A stretch of DNA of 64,000 nt from Pseudopelobacter sp964542535 (GCA_964542535.1 CAZIUE010000011.1:1-64000); one strand, 5' to 3'; shown: positions 53,614 to 62,542, numbered from the stretch's first letter. The notes: generated from the sequence alone by a model not told the origin. Made by a program: numbers and translations.

Positions 53614-54462
53614 TCAAAAGCGGCGCGTCCGGGCCATCTCCTGCAAGCGGGCAATGCGCTCCTGCATGGGGGGATGGGTGGAAAAGAGGGACATCAGGCC
53701 TCCGCCGGTCAAGGGACTCACAATGAACATGTGGGCCGTGGCGGCGTTGGCGTTCATGGGGACCCGCTGGTTGCCCATCTCCAGCTTTGCCAGGGCATTG
53801 GCCAGGGAGAGCGGGTTGCCGCAGATGGCGGCCCCGCCGGCGTCGGCCCCGTACTCCCGGGAGCGGGAGATGGCCATCTGCACCAGCATGGCGGCAATGG
53901 GGGCCAGCAGGGCCATCACCAGCGTTGCAATGCCTCCGCCGTCGTCATCATCGCCGCGGCCGCCGAACATGGCGCCCCACTGGGCCATGTGGGCCAGATA
54001 GGTGATGGCTCCGGCAAAGGTGGCGGCAATGGTCTGGATCAGGATGTCGCGGTTCTTGACGTGGGCCAGTTCGTGAGCCATGACTCCGGCCAGTTCCTCT
54101 TCGCTCAGGATGCGCAGGATGCCGGTGGTGGCCGCCACGGCGGCGTGCTCGGGGTTGCGGCCGGTGGCGAAGGCGTTGGGGGTGTCGGAGTCGATCACGT
54201 ACACCCTGGGCATGGGGAGAGCGGCCCGCTGGGCCAGGCGCCGCACCAGGCCATGGAAACGCGGGTCGTCCCGCTCGCTGATCTCGCGGGCCCCGTACAT
54301 GGCGAGCACCATCTTGTCCGAAAACCAGTAAGAGAAGAAATTCATGCCGGCAGCCATGACAAAGGCCAGGGTCATGCCGCTTCTGCCCCCCAGGGCGCCT
54401 CCCATCATGACCATCATGACCGTCAGCAGTGCCATCAGGAACGTCGTCTTGAGCGTGTTCAT
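53614..54462 (-). CDS. htpX: HtpX M48-family membrane metalloprotease
   Basis: A 282-residue inner-membrane zinc protease. The motif is VMAHELAHVKN (HExxH), and N-terminal hydrophobic segments include MNTLKTTFLMALLTVMMVMM. It assists quality control of membrane proteins. I chose the ATG at 54462 after AGCGAGGAA. It and the M48 gene at 7.4 kb are two distinct members. Confidence 0.95.
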   Translation of the reverse strand: MNTLKTTFLMALLTVMMVMMGGALGGRSGMTLAFVMAAGMNFFSYWFSDKMVLAMYGAREISERDDPRFHGLVRRLAQRAALPMPRVYVIDSDTPNAFATGRNPEHAAVAATTGILRILSEEELAGVMAHELAHVKNRDILIQTIAATFAGAITYLAHMAQWGAMFGGRGDDDDGGGIATLVMALLAPIAAMLVQMAISRSREYGADAGGAAICGNPLSLANALAKLEMGNQRVPMNANAATAHMFIVSPLTGGGLMSLFSTHPPMQERIARLQEMARTRRF

Positions 54463-54643
54463 GGTATGTTCCTCGCTTCGTGCGGATGTGATGCCGCTCC
54501 GTCTGCCCGTTATAGTAATGATTGTGTCCGCAAAGCGCAAGGGCGGGACGGAAGACCTTCCCTTCCCGGGAGGCAAAACCCTTGACAGGCCCGGAAGGGG
54601 AGTGCTATCCGGTGACGTTGCCATTACACCAAGGAGAGAAACC

Positions 54644-55057
54644 ATGGAACGCACATTCGCCATCATCAAGCCGGACGCGGTGGAACGCGGGCTGACCGGC
54701 AAAATCATCGACCGCATCGAGACCAACGGCTTCACCATCGTCGGCATGAAGAAGATCAGGCTGACCAGGGAACAGGCCGGGGGATTCTACTGCGTGCACC
54801 GGGAACGCCCCTTCTTCAACGAGTTGTGTGACTTCATGTCCCGCGGCCCGGTAGTCGTGCTCTGCCTGGAGAAGGAGAATGCCATCGCCGACTGGCGTCG
54901 GCTCATGGGCGCCACCAACCCGGCCGATGCCGAACCGGGCACCATCCGCAGGGACTTCGCCCTCAGCCTGAGCGAGAACTCGGCCCACGGCTCCGACGCC
55001 CCGGAAACCGCCGCCTTCGAGATCCCCTATTTCTTCAGCGCCCTGGAGCTGGTCTAA
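54644..55057 (+). CDS. ndk: Nucleoside diphosphate kinase
   Basis: A 137-residue kinase that balances NTP pools by phosphohistidine transfer. The active-site motif is ENSAHGSDA with its histidine, and the start MERTFAIIKPDAVERGLTG is classic. AAGGAGAGAA lies ahead of the ATG at 54644. It is divergent to htpX. Confidence 0.97.
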   Translation: MERTFAIIKPDAVERGLTGKIIDRIETNGFTIVGMKKIRLTREQAGGFYCVHRERPFFNELCDFMSRGPVVVLCLEKENAIADWRRLMGATNPADAEPGTIRRDFALSLSENSAHGSDAPETAAFEIPYFFSALELV

Positions 55058-55098
55058 CCCAAACAGAGCAATTGAGAGCTGCCGGAATGAGTGCATCA

Positions 55099-55216
55099 GG
55101 GCTCTTTCGTCGTAATTCCTGGTGAAATGGAGCGAACACAGCCGATACAGTCTGAAGTCCGGAGGGCTAAGCTTTTCGGCTGTAGCGAAATAAGCCTAGA
55201 ATTACAGAAAGAGCCC
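55099..55216. repeat. 118-base element with 17-18-bp inverted ends (MITE-like)
   Basis: The left arm GGGCTCTTTCGTCGTAATTC and right arm GAATTACAGAAAGAGCCC are inverted with one 3:1 bulge. A second nested pair, ACAGCCGA (55138) and TCGGCTGT (55176), lies inside. The ends GGGCTCTTT resemble those of ISL3-group insertion sequences as I recall. No direct repeat of the target was seen around it. It lies between the converging ndk and miaA genes. Confidence 0.55.
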
Positions 55217-55256
55217 GTCAGCACGGACGTAAGCAGATATCAACTGCCACCCCCGC

Positions 55257-56171
55257 TCACCCGGTCAGACGTATCACCCCCCTGGCCTCGGCCAGGGGAT
55301 CCCCCTCCCCGGCGACCCAGGTGATCGCCACTCCGTTGCGCTCCATCCTGCGAAACCAGGTCTCCTGGCGCTTGGCAAAGTCGTGAATGGCGCTGTTAAG
55401 CCTCTGGAACAGGTCGTTGCGGTTAAGCTCGCCCCGCAGGAACATCCCCACGAAACGGTACTCCAGCCCGTAGGAGTCCAGGCGCTCCCACGCCACGCCA
55501 CTGTCGTGCAGCCGCCGCACCTCTTCCAGCATGCCGCTCTCCAGCCGTCGGCGCAGCCGCTCCGTGATCCGTCGCCGCAGCTCGCTCCGCTCCCAGCGGA
55601 TGCCGATCACCAGGGGGCGCAGATCGGGAAACGGTTCGTCGTCATCCCCTTGTGACGCCTGGAAACGGGCAATCTCCAGGGCGCGGATGGTTCGGCGCCG
55701 GTCCAGCAGGTCGGTGCTGTTATGCTGACCGGGTCGGTACTCCCGCAGCCTGGATGCCAATTCCCCGTCGCTGACTCCCGCCAGAGAGTCCCGCCAGGCC
55801 GCATCCTCGGGGACCTCCCGCATGCGATAACGCCGGAGTGCCGCATCCAGGTACATGCCGGTCCCCCCGCAGAGGAGCGGCAGCCGTCCCCGACCGCAGA
55901 TCTCACCGAAAGCCTCCAGAAACAGCCGCTGGAAGGCGAACACGCTGAACTCCTCCCCAGGCTCCAGGATGTCGATCAGGTGGTAGGGGACCTCGCCGTA
56001 TTCGTCCAGATCCTTGCCGGTGCCGATGTCCATGTGCCGGAAGACCTGGCGGGAGTCGGCGGAGACAACCTCTCCCCCCAGCTCTTTCGCCAGGGCAACG
56101 GCCAGGCGGGTCTTACCCGAGGCGGTGGGGCCCAGGATGGTCAGCAGGTTGAAAGAAAGGGCGGGGATCAT
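55257..56171 (-). CDS. miaA: tRNA dimethylallyltransferase
   Basis: A 304-residue MiaA that adds dimethylallyl to A37 of tRNAs reading UNN codons. The P-loop is GPTASGKTRLA; the next motif is SADSRQVFRHMDIGTGKD. I chose the ATG at 56171; the frame to 56456 would add 95 residues without family match. Length is standard. Confidence 0.95.
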   Translation of the reverse strand: MIPALSFNLLTILGPTASGKTRLAVALAKELGGEVVSADSRQVFRHMDIGTGKDLDEYGEVPYHLIDILEPGEEFSVFAFQRLFLEAFGEICGRGRLPLLCGGTGMYLDAALRRYRMREVPEDAAWRDSLAGVSDGELASRLREYRPGQHNSTDLLDRRRTIRALEIARFQASQGDDDEPFPDLRPLVIGIRWERSELRRRITERLRRRLESGMLEEVRRLHDSGVAWERLDSYGLEYRFVGMFLRGELNRNDLFQRLNSAIHDFAKRQETWFRRMERNGVAITWVAGEGDPLAEARGVIRLTG

Positions 56172-56522
56172 GGCGGGGAATAGTAACAGAATTTGTGCCA
56201 GGGGCAAAGCGTCCTGAAACGGCCGGGAGACGGTACCGCCGGCAACGCGAGGCGTCCGGAGTCCCGTCAGGCGCGGGAGAGTTGGCGGGGCGCGCTCACA
56301 ATTTGCTAGTATACGTGCACAAAAAAAATATAAACAGACTGTTTTTTCCCGGCTGGGCTGCCTATACTTCAACCATAGGGATGTCAAAGCCACACCACAA
56401 AGGAGGTTGTATCTCACATGGGAGACTCTCCACCCGGCTCGACGCAGACATAGCACGTAATCCCGCTCCGATCAGATCGTGAATCGGAGAAACGCCCGAA
56501 AAGGGTACAGTACACGGAAACG
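56172..56522 (+). ncRNA. Candidate orphan transcript region between miaA and uvrC
   Basis: Both flanking genes lie on the minus strand, yet a plus-strand terminator closes the region at 56523-56552. A/T-rich promoter-like sequence (TTGCTA near 56303, TATAAA near 56329, TATACT near 56353) lies ahead. Between them a CCTAT/ATAGG hairpin, an AAAGGAGG ribosome site with an 11-codon frame (56418-56453) and a CTCCGAT/ATCGGAG hairpin (56465-56488) are visible. It may be a small RNA about 200 bases long. No known family was matched. Confidence 0.4.
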
Positions 56523-56552
56523 AAGCCCACCGACTGAAGAGGTGGGCTTTTT
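56523..56552 (+). terminator. Plus-strand intrinsic terminator of the orphan transcript
   Basis: A 9-bp stem AAGCCCACC / GGTGGGCTT with loop GACTGAAGA, followed by TTT. Confidence 0.75.
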
Positions 56553-56589
56553 CACGTCCGCACCGGCAAGCCTCCTCACTCCTCACTCC

Positions 56590-58443
56590 TCACTCCTCAC
56601 TCCTTTCACCCTGCTCCCCGTGCAACCAGCCGAAGACGGCTTCCGCCGCCGTGCGGCTCATTCCTTCCACCGCGACGATCTCTTCCAGGCTGGCCTCCTT
56701 CAGCAGCCGAGCACTGCCGAAGCGTTTCAGGAGCGCCCTGAGCCGCTTCGGGCCGATGCCCGCCACCCCCTCGATGGCCGAGGCTATCCCCTCCTTGCCC
56801 CGCAGGGTGCGGTGGTAGCCGATGGCGAAGCGGTGCGCCTCGTCGCGGATGGCTGCCAGGAGCAGAAGCGGACCTGAGTTCTGGCGCAGCACCACCGGAT
56901 TCCTGCGCCCCGGCAGGAAGACCCGTTCGTCGCTCTTCTGAAGCTCCTCTGCCGCCGCATCCCGCTCCACCCGACTCTTGGCCAGCGAAACCAGATCAAT
57001 GCGCCCCTCCAGCCCCAGCTCGGCGACGATCTGGGCGACGGCGTTCAGCTGGCCGATGCCGCCGTCAACAACCACCAAGTCGGGCAGCGGCTCCGCCTCC
57101 AGTTTCTCCGGCCTGAAGCGGCGCGAGAAGACTTCCGCCAGCATGGCAAAATCGTTCTGCCCCTCCACATGACGGATGCGGTAGCGCCGGTAGCGCGGCT
57201 TGTCGGGACGGCCATCGCTGAAGACCACACCGCTCCCCACGGAGAAGCGCCCCTGGATGGTGGAGATGTCATAGCACTCGATGCGCCGCGGCAGGCGCGT
57301 CAACTTCAGCCGTTGCCGCAGCGCCTCCAGCACGGCATCAGCCGCGGCCCGTTTCTCGTCCCGTTCCCGCACCTGGGTGGCGGCATTCTTGCCGGCCAGC
57401 TCCACCAGCTCGCGCTTGACACCCCGCAGCGGCCGGGCTATGACGACCCTCTTCCCCCTGGACTCGGACAGCAGTTCGGCCAGGGGGGCCCGGTCCTCGA
57501 TCTCCAGCGGCAGATGGATCTCATCCGGAACAAAGGTCCCCTGCCGGTAGTACTGACGCAGGAAAGAGGCGATCCCCTCGGCGTCGTCCAACTCCCAGTT
57601 CAGGCAAAACTGGCGGCTCCCGCTGAGCACGCCGCCGCGGATGAAGAGCAGCGCCAGCTGCAGCCGCGGACCGTCACGGTGGAAACCGAGCACATCGCAG
57701 TCCCCGCCACGGGTAACCATCTTCTGCTTCTCAACAGTGACCTGGATGGAGCGCAACAGGTTGCGCCAGCGGGCGGCCTCCTCGAAGCGCAGCTGGTCGG
57801 AAGCCTCCAGCATGCGTCGCTTGAACTCCGCCACCAGCTGCTTGCTCTTCCCCTCCAGAAAGAGCATGGCCCCCTCCACCAGCATGGCGTAGTCAGCTGC
57901 GGTTACCAGGCCGGCGCAGGGGGCGCTGCACTGGTTGATCTGGTGGTACAGACAGGGGCGTTTGCGGGCCATGCAGCGGGTCAGGGGATAATGCCGCAAC
58001 GGGAACATGCGCAAGAGCTGGCGCAGCACATCCCGGGCAGCCGAAGCCGAGGCATAGGGACCGAAATAGCGGGCCGAATCACGGGGGATCTTGCGCACCA
58101 GGGTGAAGCGGGGGAACGGCTCGGCCGGGTCCAAGCGCAGGGAGAAGTAGGTCTTGTCGTCCTTCAGGTCCAAGTTGTAGCGGGGGCGGTGCTGCTTGAT
58201 CAGCGTATTCTCCAGCAGCAGGGCCTCCTTCTCCGTATCGGTCAGCACGATGTCGATGTCGGCGCACCTGGCCATCAGGAACCTGACCTGATAACGGGAA
58301 TCGGCTGACGCGCCGAAGTAGGAGCGCACGCGCTGGCGCAGGCTGCGCGCCTTGCCCACGTACAGTATCTCGCCCGCGGTATCGCGCATGATGTACACGC
58401 CCGGCGCGGCCGGCAGTTGCCGTATCTTGTCCTCAAGAGCCAT
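56590..58443 (-). CDS. uvrC: Excinuclease ABC subunit C
   Basis: A 617-residue UvrC that cuts on both sides of damaged DNA. The GIY-YIG domain is at the N-terminus (GVYIM and LYVGKARSLRQRV), a UVR motif follows, then the C-terminal nuclease and a HhH pair (IEGVAGIGPKRLRALLKRFG). I chose the ATG at 58443; an ATG at 58452 is possible and neither has a strong ribosome site. It is a lone gene on this strand. Confidence 0.96.
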   Translation of the reverse strand: MALEDKIRQLPAAPGVYIMRDTAGEILYVGKARSLRQRVRSYFGASADSRYQVRFLMARCADIDIVLTDTEKEALLLENTLIKQHRPRYNLDLKDDKTYFSLRLDPAEPFPRFTLVRKIPRDSARYFGPYASASAARDVLRQLLRMFPLRHYPLTRCMARKRPCLYHQINQCSAPCAGLVTAADYAMLVEGAMLFLEGKSKQLVAEFKRRMLEASDQLRFEEAARWRNLLRSIQVTVEKQKMVTRGGDCDVLGFHRDGPRLQLALLFIRGGVLSGSRQFCLNWELDDAEGIASFLRQYYRQGTFVPDEIHLPLEIEDRAPLAELLSESRGKRVVIARPLRGVKRELVELAGKNAATQVRERDEKRAAADAVLEALRQRLKLTRLPRRIECYDISTIQGRFSVGSGVVFSDGRPDKPRYRRYRIRHVEGQNDFAMLAEVFSRRFRPEKLEAEPLPDLVVVDGGIGQLNAVAQIVAELGLEGRIDLVSLAKSRVERDAAAEELQKSDERVFLPGRRNPVVLRQNSGPLLLLAAIRDEAHRFAIGYHRTLRGKEGIASAIEGVAGIGPKRLRALLKRFGSARLLKEASLEEIVAVEGMSRTAAEAVFGWLHGEQGERSEE

Positions 58444-58740
58444 GGGCCACATACTAGCCGGTTGCGCGCGGAATGAAAAGCCCGCCGTGGGGCCAGAGCC
58501 GGACCATACCGTTATGGGGCGATCGTGCAGGCAGCCCCCTTGGGCAATGGCGTAACACTGCTGCCTGTTTTTTTGGCGCGACGCCCAATATCAGTGCAGA
58601 GCCGATACGATTCGATCCATCTTCCCGCCGGTCGTGACAAGGCCGTTGCGCAAAAAACGAGTTGGCCCTCATTTTGCTTAATCACCACCCGGCATGCCCA
58701 AAGAAGGGCATATATTCACTAGATACCAATGGGGGTATGT
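58444..58740. other. Intergenic region between uvrC and amt
   Basis: No gene is seen. It holds the uvrC promoter on one side and the sigma-54-like amt promoter (58662-58679) on the other. Nothing else was recognised. Confidence 0.5.
58662..58679 (+). promoter_or_regulatory. Sigma-54-type promoter of the ammonium transporter
   Basis: TTGGCCCTCATTTTGCTT has GG (58664) and GC (58676) separated by exactly 10 bases, the -24/-12 signature, ending about 60 bases before the start codon. Ammonium transporters are commonly under NtrC and sigma-54. No clear NtrC box was found. Confidence 0.6.
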
Positions 58741-59961
58741 ATGGAGACCATGTCGACGATGACGGGCCTGGAAAGCAGCGCCGATGTCCTGTTCCTGATG
58801 CTGGGGGCGGCCATGGTTTTTGCCATGCACGCCGGCTTCGCCTTTCTTGAGGTGGGCACGGTGCGCAAGAAAAACCAGGTCAACGCCTTTGTCAAGATCC
58901 TCACCGACTGGGCCGTATCAACCGTAGTCTACTTCCTGATCGGCTTTCCCATCTCCTACGGCATCTCCTTCCTGAAACCGGCCAGCGATCTCATGGGGCC
59001 GAACCAGGGCTACGACCTGGTGCACTACTTCTTCCTGCTCTGCTTCGCCGCCTGCATCCCCGCCATCATCTCCGGCGGCATCGCCGAGCGGGCCAAGTTC
59101 TGGCCCCAGGTGATTGCCGGCGCCATCTTCGCCGGGCTCTGCTACCCGCTGTTCGAATCGCTGATCTGGGGCCGGAACGCCTCGATGCTCCAGGGATTCT
59201 TCAAGTCCCTGGGGGGAGCGGAATTCCACGATTACGCCGGGTCGGTGGTGGTGCACTCCATCGGCGGCTGGATCGCCCTGCCGGCGGTGTTGATCCTTGC
59301 TCCCCGCATGGGACGCTACGTGCGCGGCAAATCCCACCCCATCCCGGTCAGCAACATCCCCTTCCTGGCCCTCGGCTCCTGGATTCTGGCAGTGGGGTGG
59401 TTCGGCTTCAACGTCATGAGCGCCGGCAACCTGGAAAAGATCTCCGGCCTGGTGGCGGTCAACTCCCTGATGGCCATGGTGGGGGGCATCCTGGCCGCCC
59501 TGGTGGCCGGCAGGAACGACCCCGGTTTCGTGCACAACGGCGCCCTGGCCGGCCTGATCGCCGTCTGCGCCGGCAGCGACATCATGCACCCCCTGGCATC
59601 CCTGGTGGTGGGGATGATCGCCTCGCTGATCTTCGTCTACGGTTTCCACCTGGAGCAGGAGGTGCTCAAGATCGATGACGTGCTGGGGGTCTGGCCGCTG
59701 CACGGCGTGATCGGCTCCTGGGGCGGCATCGCCGCCGGCATCTTCGGCCAGCAGGCCCTGGGAGGCATGGGTGGCGTCAGCTTCGTTTCCCAGCTGGCAG
59801 GCTCCCTGTCGGCCATCGTCTTCGCCCTGGCCAGCGGCTTCATTGTCTACGGCATTCTCAACAAGACGATCGGCATCAGGTTGAGCGAAGACGAAGAGTT
59901 CGCCGGCGCCGACCTTTCCATCCACTCCATCGGCGCCTATCCGGAGGATCATGTGCGCTGA
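58741..59961 (+). CDS. amt: Ammonium transporter
   Basis: A 406-residue Amt/Mep/Rh-family membrane protein with about 11 hydrophobic segments. Family phrases are AMHAGFAFLEVGTVRKKN, DYAGSVVVHSIGG (first pore histidine region) and GVWPLHGVIGSWGG (second). I chose the ATG at 58741 because a G-rich stretch lies at the right distance; an ATG at 58729 in frame is possible. No glnK (PII) gene follows, unlike the usual glnK-amt pair. It ends with a strong terminator. Confidence 0.94.
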   Translation: METMSTMTGLESSADVLFLMLGAAMVFAMHAGFAFLEVGTVRKKNQVNAFVKILTDWAVSTVVYFLIGFPISYGISFLKPASDLMGPNQGYDLVHYFFLLCFAACIPAIISGGIAERAKFWPQVIAGAIFAGLCYPLFESLIWGRNASMLQGFFKSLGGAEFHDYAGSVVVHSIGGWIALPAVLILAPRMGRYVRGKSHPIPVSNIPFLALGSWILAVGWFGFNVMSAGNLEKISGLVAVNSLMAMVGGILAALVAGRNDPGFVHNGALAGLIAVCAGSDIMHPLASLVVGMIASLIFVYGFHLEQEVLKIDDVLGVWPLHGVIGSWGGIAAGIFGQQALGGMGGVSFVSQLAGSLSAIVFALASGFIVYGILNKTIGIRLSEDEEFAGADLSIHSIGAYPEDHVR

Positions 59962-59988
59962 GTTTCCGGCATCGGTAGCACCGTTTTC

Positions 59989-60028
59989 AGAGGGGGTGAC
60001 GCCATGTGGTGCGTCACCCCCTCTTTTA
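59989..60028 (+). terminator. Strong intrinsic terminator of amt
   Basis: A perfect 13-bp stem GAGGGGGTGACGC / GCGTCACCCCCTC with an 8-base loop, followed by TTTTATT. Confidence 0.9.
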
Positions 60029-60274
60029 TTCCGTCCCATCCAGCACCTGTTCAACTCTATCAATGAAATAATTAGAAAATTTGACCACCATCTTCATCAC
60101 GTATAGATTGGCGAAACGATATTAAGAGGTAAAATCTGAGCTAACCTTTGTTTGGGGATAGTTCCGAATCAGATGTTTTTACGCAAACACAAGGCCTGAC
60201 CCCGCGCTGATCTTGATATTCCCAGGAACTCGCAGCAAGCATGCAGCAGGAAAACCTGCCGTAAGGGAGGAAAC
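60029..60274. other. AT-rich region upstream of the DUF4157 gene
   Basis: No gene is seen. GC drops against both sides. A possible promoter is TTGACC at 60081 with TATAGA at 60102 (15-base spacer, weak). The phrase GGCCTGACCCC at 60190 recurs near 22097. GGGAGG precedes the next ATG. Confidence 0.4.
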
Positions 60275-62542
60275 ATGGAACGAGTTCAGAAAGAACTGAC
60301 AAGCCGGGATGCTGCCAGTGCCGGCCATGTGGCGCAGGGAAAATCCGCGCAACTTTCGGCGCAAACGGATATGGCCAGCCGCATCCTCAATAGTCCGCTA
60401 ATGGCAACCCAGCGTAAGCAGTTGCAGGGGATGTTCGGTGATATGGCGCAGTTGCAGACCGAGGAAGAGGAGCCGTTGCAAGGGAGGTTCGCCACCGCTC
60501 AACTCGAGGGGATTGAGGAGGAAGAGCCTCTACAGGGAACGTTTGACGTTGCCCAGGGCGAGGGACTCGAAGACGAGGAGCCGCTGCAAGGAAAGTTCGT
60601 CTCCGCGCCCACCACCCAACTGGAACAACAACCCGTCGCCAAGCCCAACAACACCGGCCTGCCGGACAGTCTCAAGACCGGCATCGAATCCCTTTCCGGC
60701 ATGTCCATGGATAGTGTCAAGGTGCACTACAACTCATCCCAGCCCGCGCAACTCAATGCCCTGGCCTATGCCCAGGGGAGCGATATCCATGTAGCGCCGG
60801 GGCAGGAACAACACCTGCCTCATGAAGCCTGGCATGTGGTGCAGCAGGCCCAGGGGAGGGTACAGTCCACGATGCAGATGAAGGATGGGGTGCCGGTGAA
60901 TGATGATCCGGGGTTGGAGCATGAGGCGGATGTGATGGGGGGAATGGCGGTGCAGATGGTGCAGTCATCCTCAAAATCAATCGAGTCTGACCCCATTGAT
61001 CTTGATCGTTCCGGGGCGGACGTGATGGGGGAGGAAGCTGCGCGAGCCGGGCGACATACCGTTAATGCAGATGGTGAAGGATGGGGATCGGATATTCCTA
61101 TGCAGGTACAAACCGGACTTCAGTCTGGTACGCAGCCAATCCAGGCCTTTTTTATGGCTACTCCCATTGCTAATGAAACATCGCTTTTACAGAATATTAT
61201 GGAGGCCTTGCAGTCAGGAGAAAGAAAGATTAACGAAAAAGAGCTGCTGATCCCTTCGCGGGAAAACGTTCGTGTCCTGGCGCCAATGTTCAGAAATCCT
61301 GCAAGAGGAAATGTGACAAGTTACGAACACAGCCAAAGCTTTCAAAAATGGGCGGGTTCTGCTCTTAACCGGCTGGAGGAAGGAGCTGAAAGCCTTTCCG
61401 GCGATGTCCAGTATTGGGTTTCTGCTTTGAAGACAGAACCTGGCGTTTATGTAGTGGAACCGTTAGGAATTCATCTGACCGGTGCAGAATTGCACGAACG
61501 CGGCCTAGGCGTTTCCTTCCTTGACCTGAGAATCACTCGGCAAAAATCTATTGAAGAAGGCATGTCAGTCGACAGCCTCACACGGCCGGGGCCGGTAACC
61601 AAAGAAACGAGACGTGTTGTCTTGAAACCGGATAACCGCAGCTTTGAAAAAGCTGTGCTGGGCAAAGGCAAAGGCTCGGTGGCCGAGCAACTGAATGTCA
61701 AGGCGAAGCTGGGTGACAATGCAATTACTACCATTAATATGGCAACATCGACAGATCATGGATCGATCGTTCAATATGTAGAAGAAAATCTGTTGACCTA
61801 CCTGAAGTCGTGGCAATGCTATCTTACTAACGACAAGCAGCCAGTCATCGAAGCTATCAGCTTCGCATTCATTGCTGGCCTGTGGGATCTACATTCCGAA
61901 AACGTGAAAATGGTTGGTGGCAAGCCGGTATTCATTGATGCAGAAGTCGGCTATCAACCTGAAATTTTCAAGAATCAGCACCAGCCGGAACATCCAAAAC
62001 TTCGCAACGCTGGTTTGGGCACAGTTCAGCACCAAGTGGTAGACGATCAATTGTCCGGCGGCACAAATGGAAGTGTGTTGATTGTCTGGGCTAAACAAAA
62101 TGTCGCTGAACTGATCGGTATTCTCAAGGACACGGTCGGCAATGAGCAAGCGCGCATCGTGCCGGTTTTCACCAGTGATTGGTTCTACTTCAAGAATCGC
62201 TTCCTTGAGTATACGTTTGCCAAAGACGCTGAAGTAGTGGATGAGAGTCTGCGCGCCGCAAGCTATGCAAGCAAAACGATTGACGACGCCGCCAATTCCA
62301 TTGATGATGGGTACCACCTTGCCCATTCCCCCGGACTCAAGAAACAGATCGGACCCAACAAATTGGGAGTAACCAATACGTTCTACCTGAAGGAAACGAT
62401 TAAGGGCGACTTCATGAAAGGTGTTATCCCCGAGTTTCTATATCAGCCCTCCACTGGCTGCGTCAGCTTCAACGGCCGAATCATATGGGAAGGTGAGAAT
62501 CTCGACGATTCTATGAATTATCTTAGCGCAAGGCTGAAGTAA
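60275..62542 (+). CDS. DUF4157 protein with LanM-type kinase-like C-terminal domain (putative effector)
   Basis: A 755-residue multi-domain protein without a signal peptide. Residues about 60-115 hold three copies of an EEPLQG-centred repeat. The DUF4157 domain (about 115-215) has MDSVKVHYNSSQPAQLNAL and a zinc-protease-like HEAWH at His183-His187. DUF4157 is common at the N-terminus of proteins delivered by extracellular contractile injection systems and related devices. A variable linker follows. The C-terminal domain (about 420-740) resembles DUF4135, the dehydratase of LanM: VLKPDNR (Lys451), D538-x-H540-x2-N543 and D555-x-E557, with spacing equal to that I recall for CylM (347, 349, 352, 364, 366), and later IPEFLYQPSTG like the family IPYF segment. 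No cyclase domain and no lanthipeptide precursor are seen near. GC drops in the C-terminal half (near 47-50%), suggesting a modular, transferred origin. Confidence 0.78.
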   Translation: MERVQKELTSRDAASAGHVAQGKSAQLSAQTDMASRILNSPLMATQRKQLQGMFGDMAQLQTEEEEPLQGRFATAQLEGIEEEEPLQGTFDVAQGEGLEDEEPLQGKFVSAPTTQLEQQPVAKPNNTGLPDSLKTGIESLSGMSMDSVKVHYNSSQPAQLNALAYAQGSDIHVAPGQEQHLPHEAWHVVQQAQGRVQSTMQMKDGVPVNDDPGLEHEADVMGGMAVQMVQSSSKSIESDPIDLDRSGADVMGEEAARAGRHTVNADGEGWGSDIPMQVQTGLQSGTQPIQAFFMATPIANETSLLQNIMEALQSGERKINEKELLIPSRENVRVLAPMFRNPARGNVTSYEHSQSFQKWAGSALNRLEEGAESLSGDVQYWVSALKTEPGVYVVEPLGIHLTGAELHERGLGVSFLDLRITRQKSIEEGMSVDSLTRPGPVTKETRRVVLKPDNRSFEKAVLGKGKGSVAEQLNVKAKLGDNAITTINMATSTDHGSIVQYVEENLLTYLKSWQCYLTNDKQPVIEAISFAFIAGLWDLHSENVKMVGGKPVFIDAEVGYQPEIFKNQHQPEHPKLRNAGLGTVQHQVVDDQLSGGTNGSVLIVWAKQNVAELIGILKDTVGNEQARIVPVFTSDWFYFKNRFLEYTFAKDAEVVDESLRAASYASKTIDDAANSIDDGYHLAHSPGLKKQIGPNKLGVTNTFYLKETIKGDFMKGVIPEFLYQPSTGCVSFNGRIIWEGENLDDSMNYLSARLK

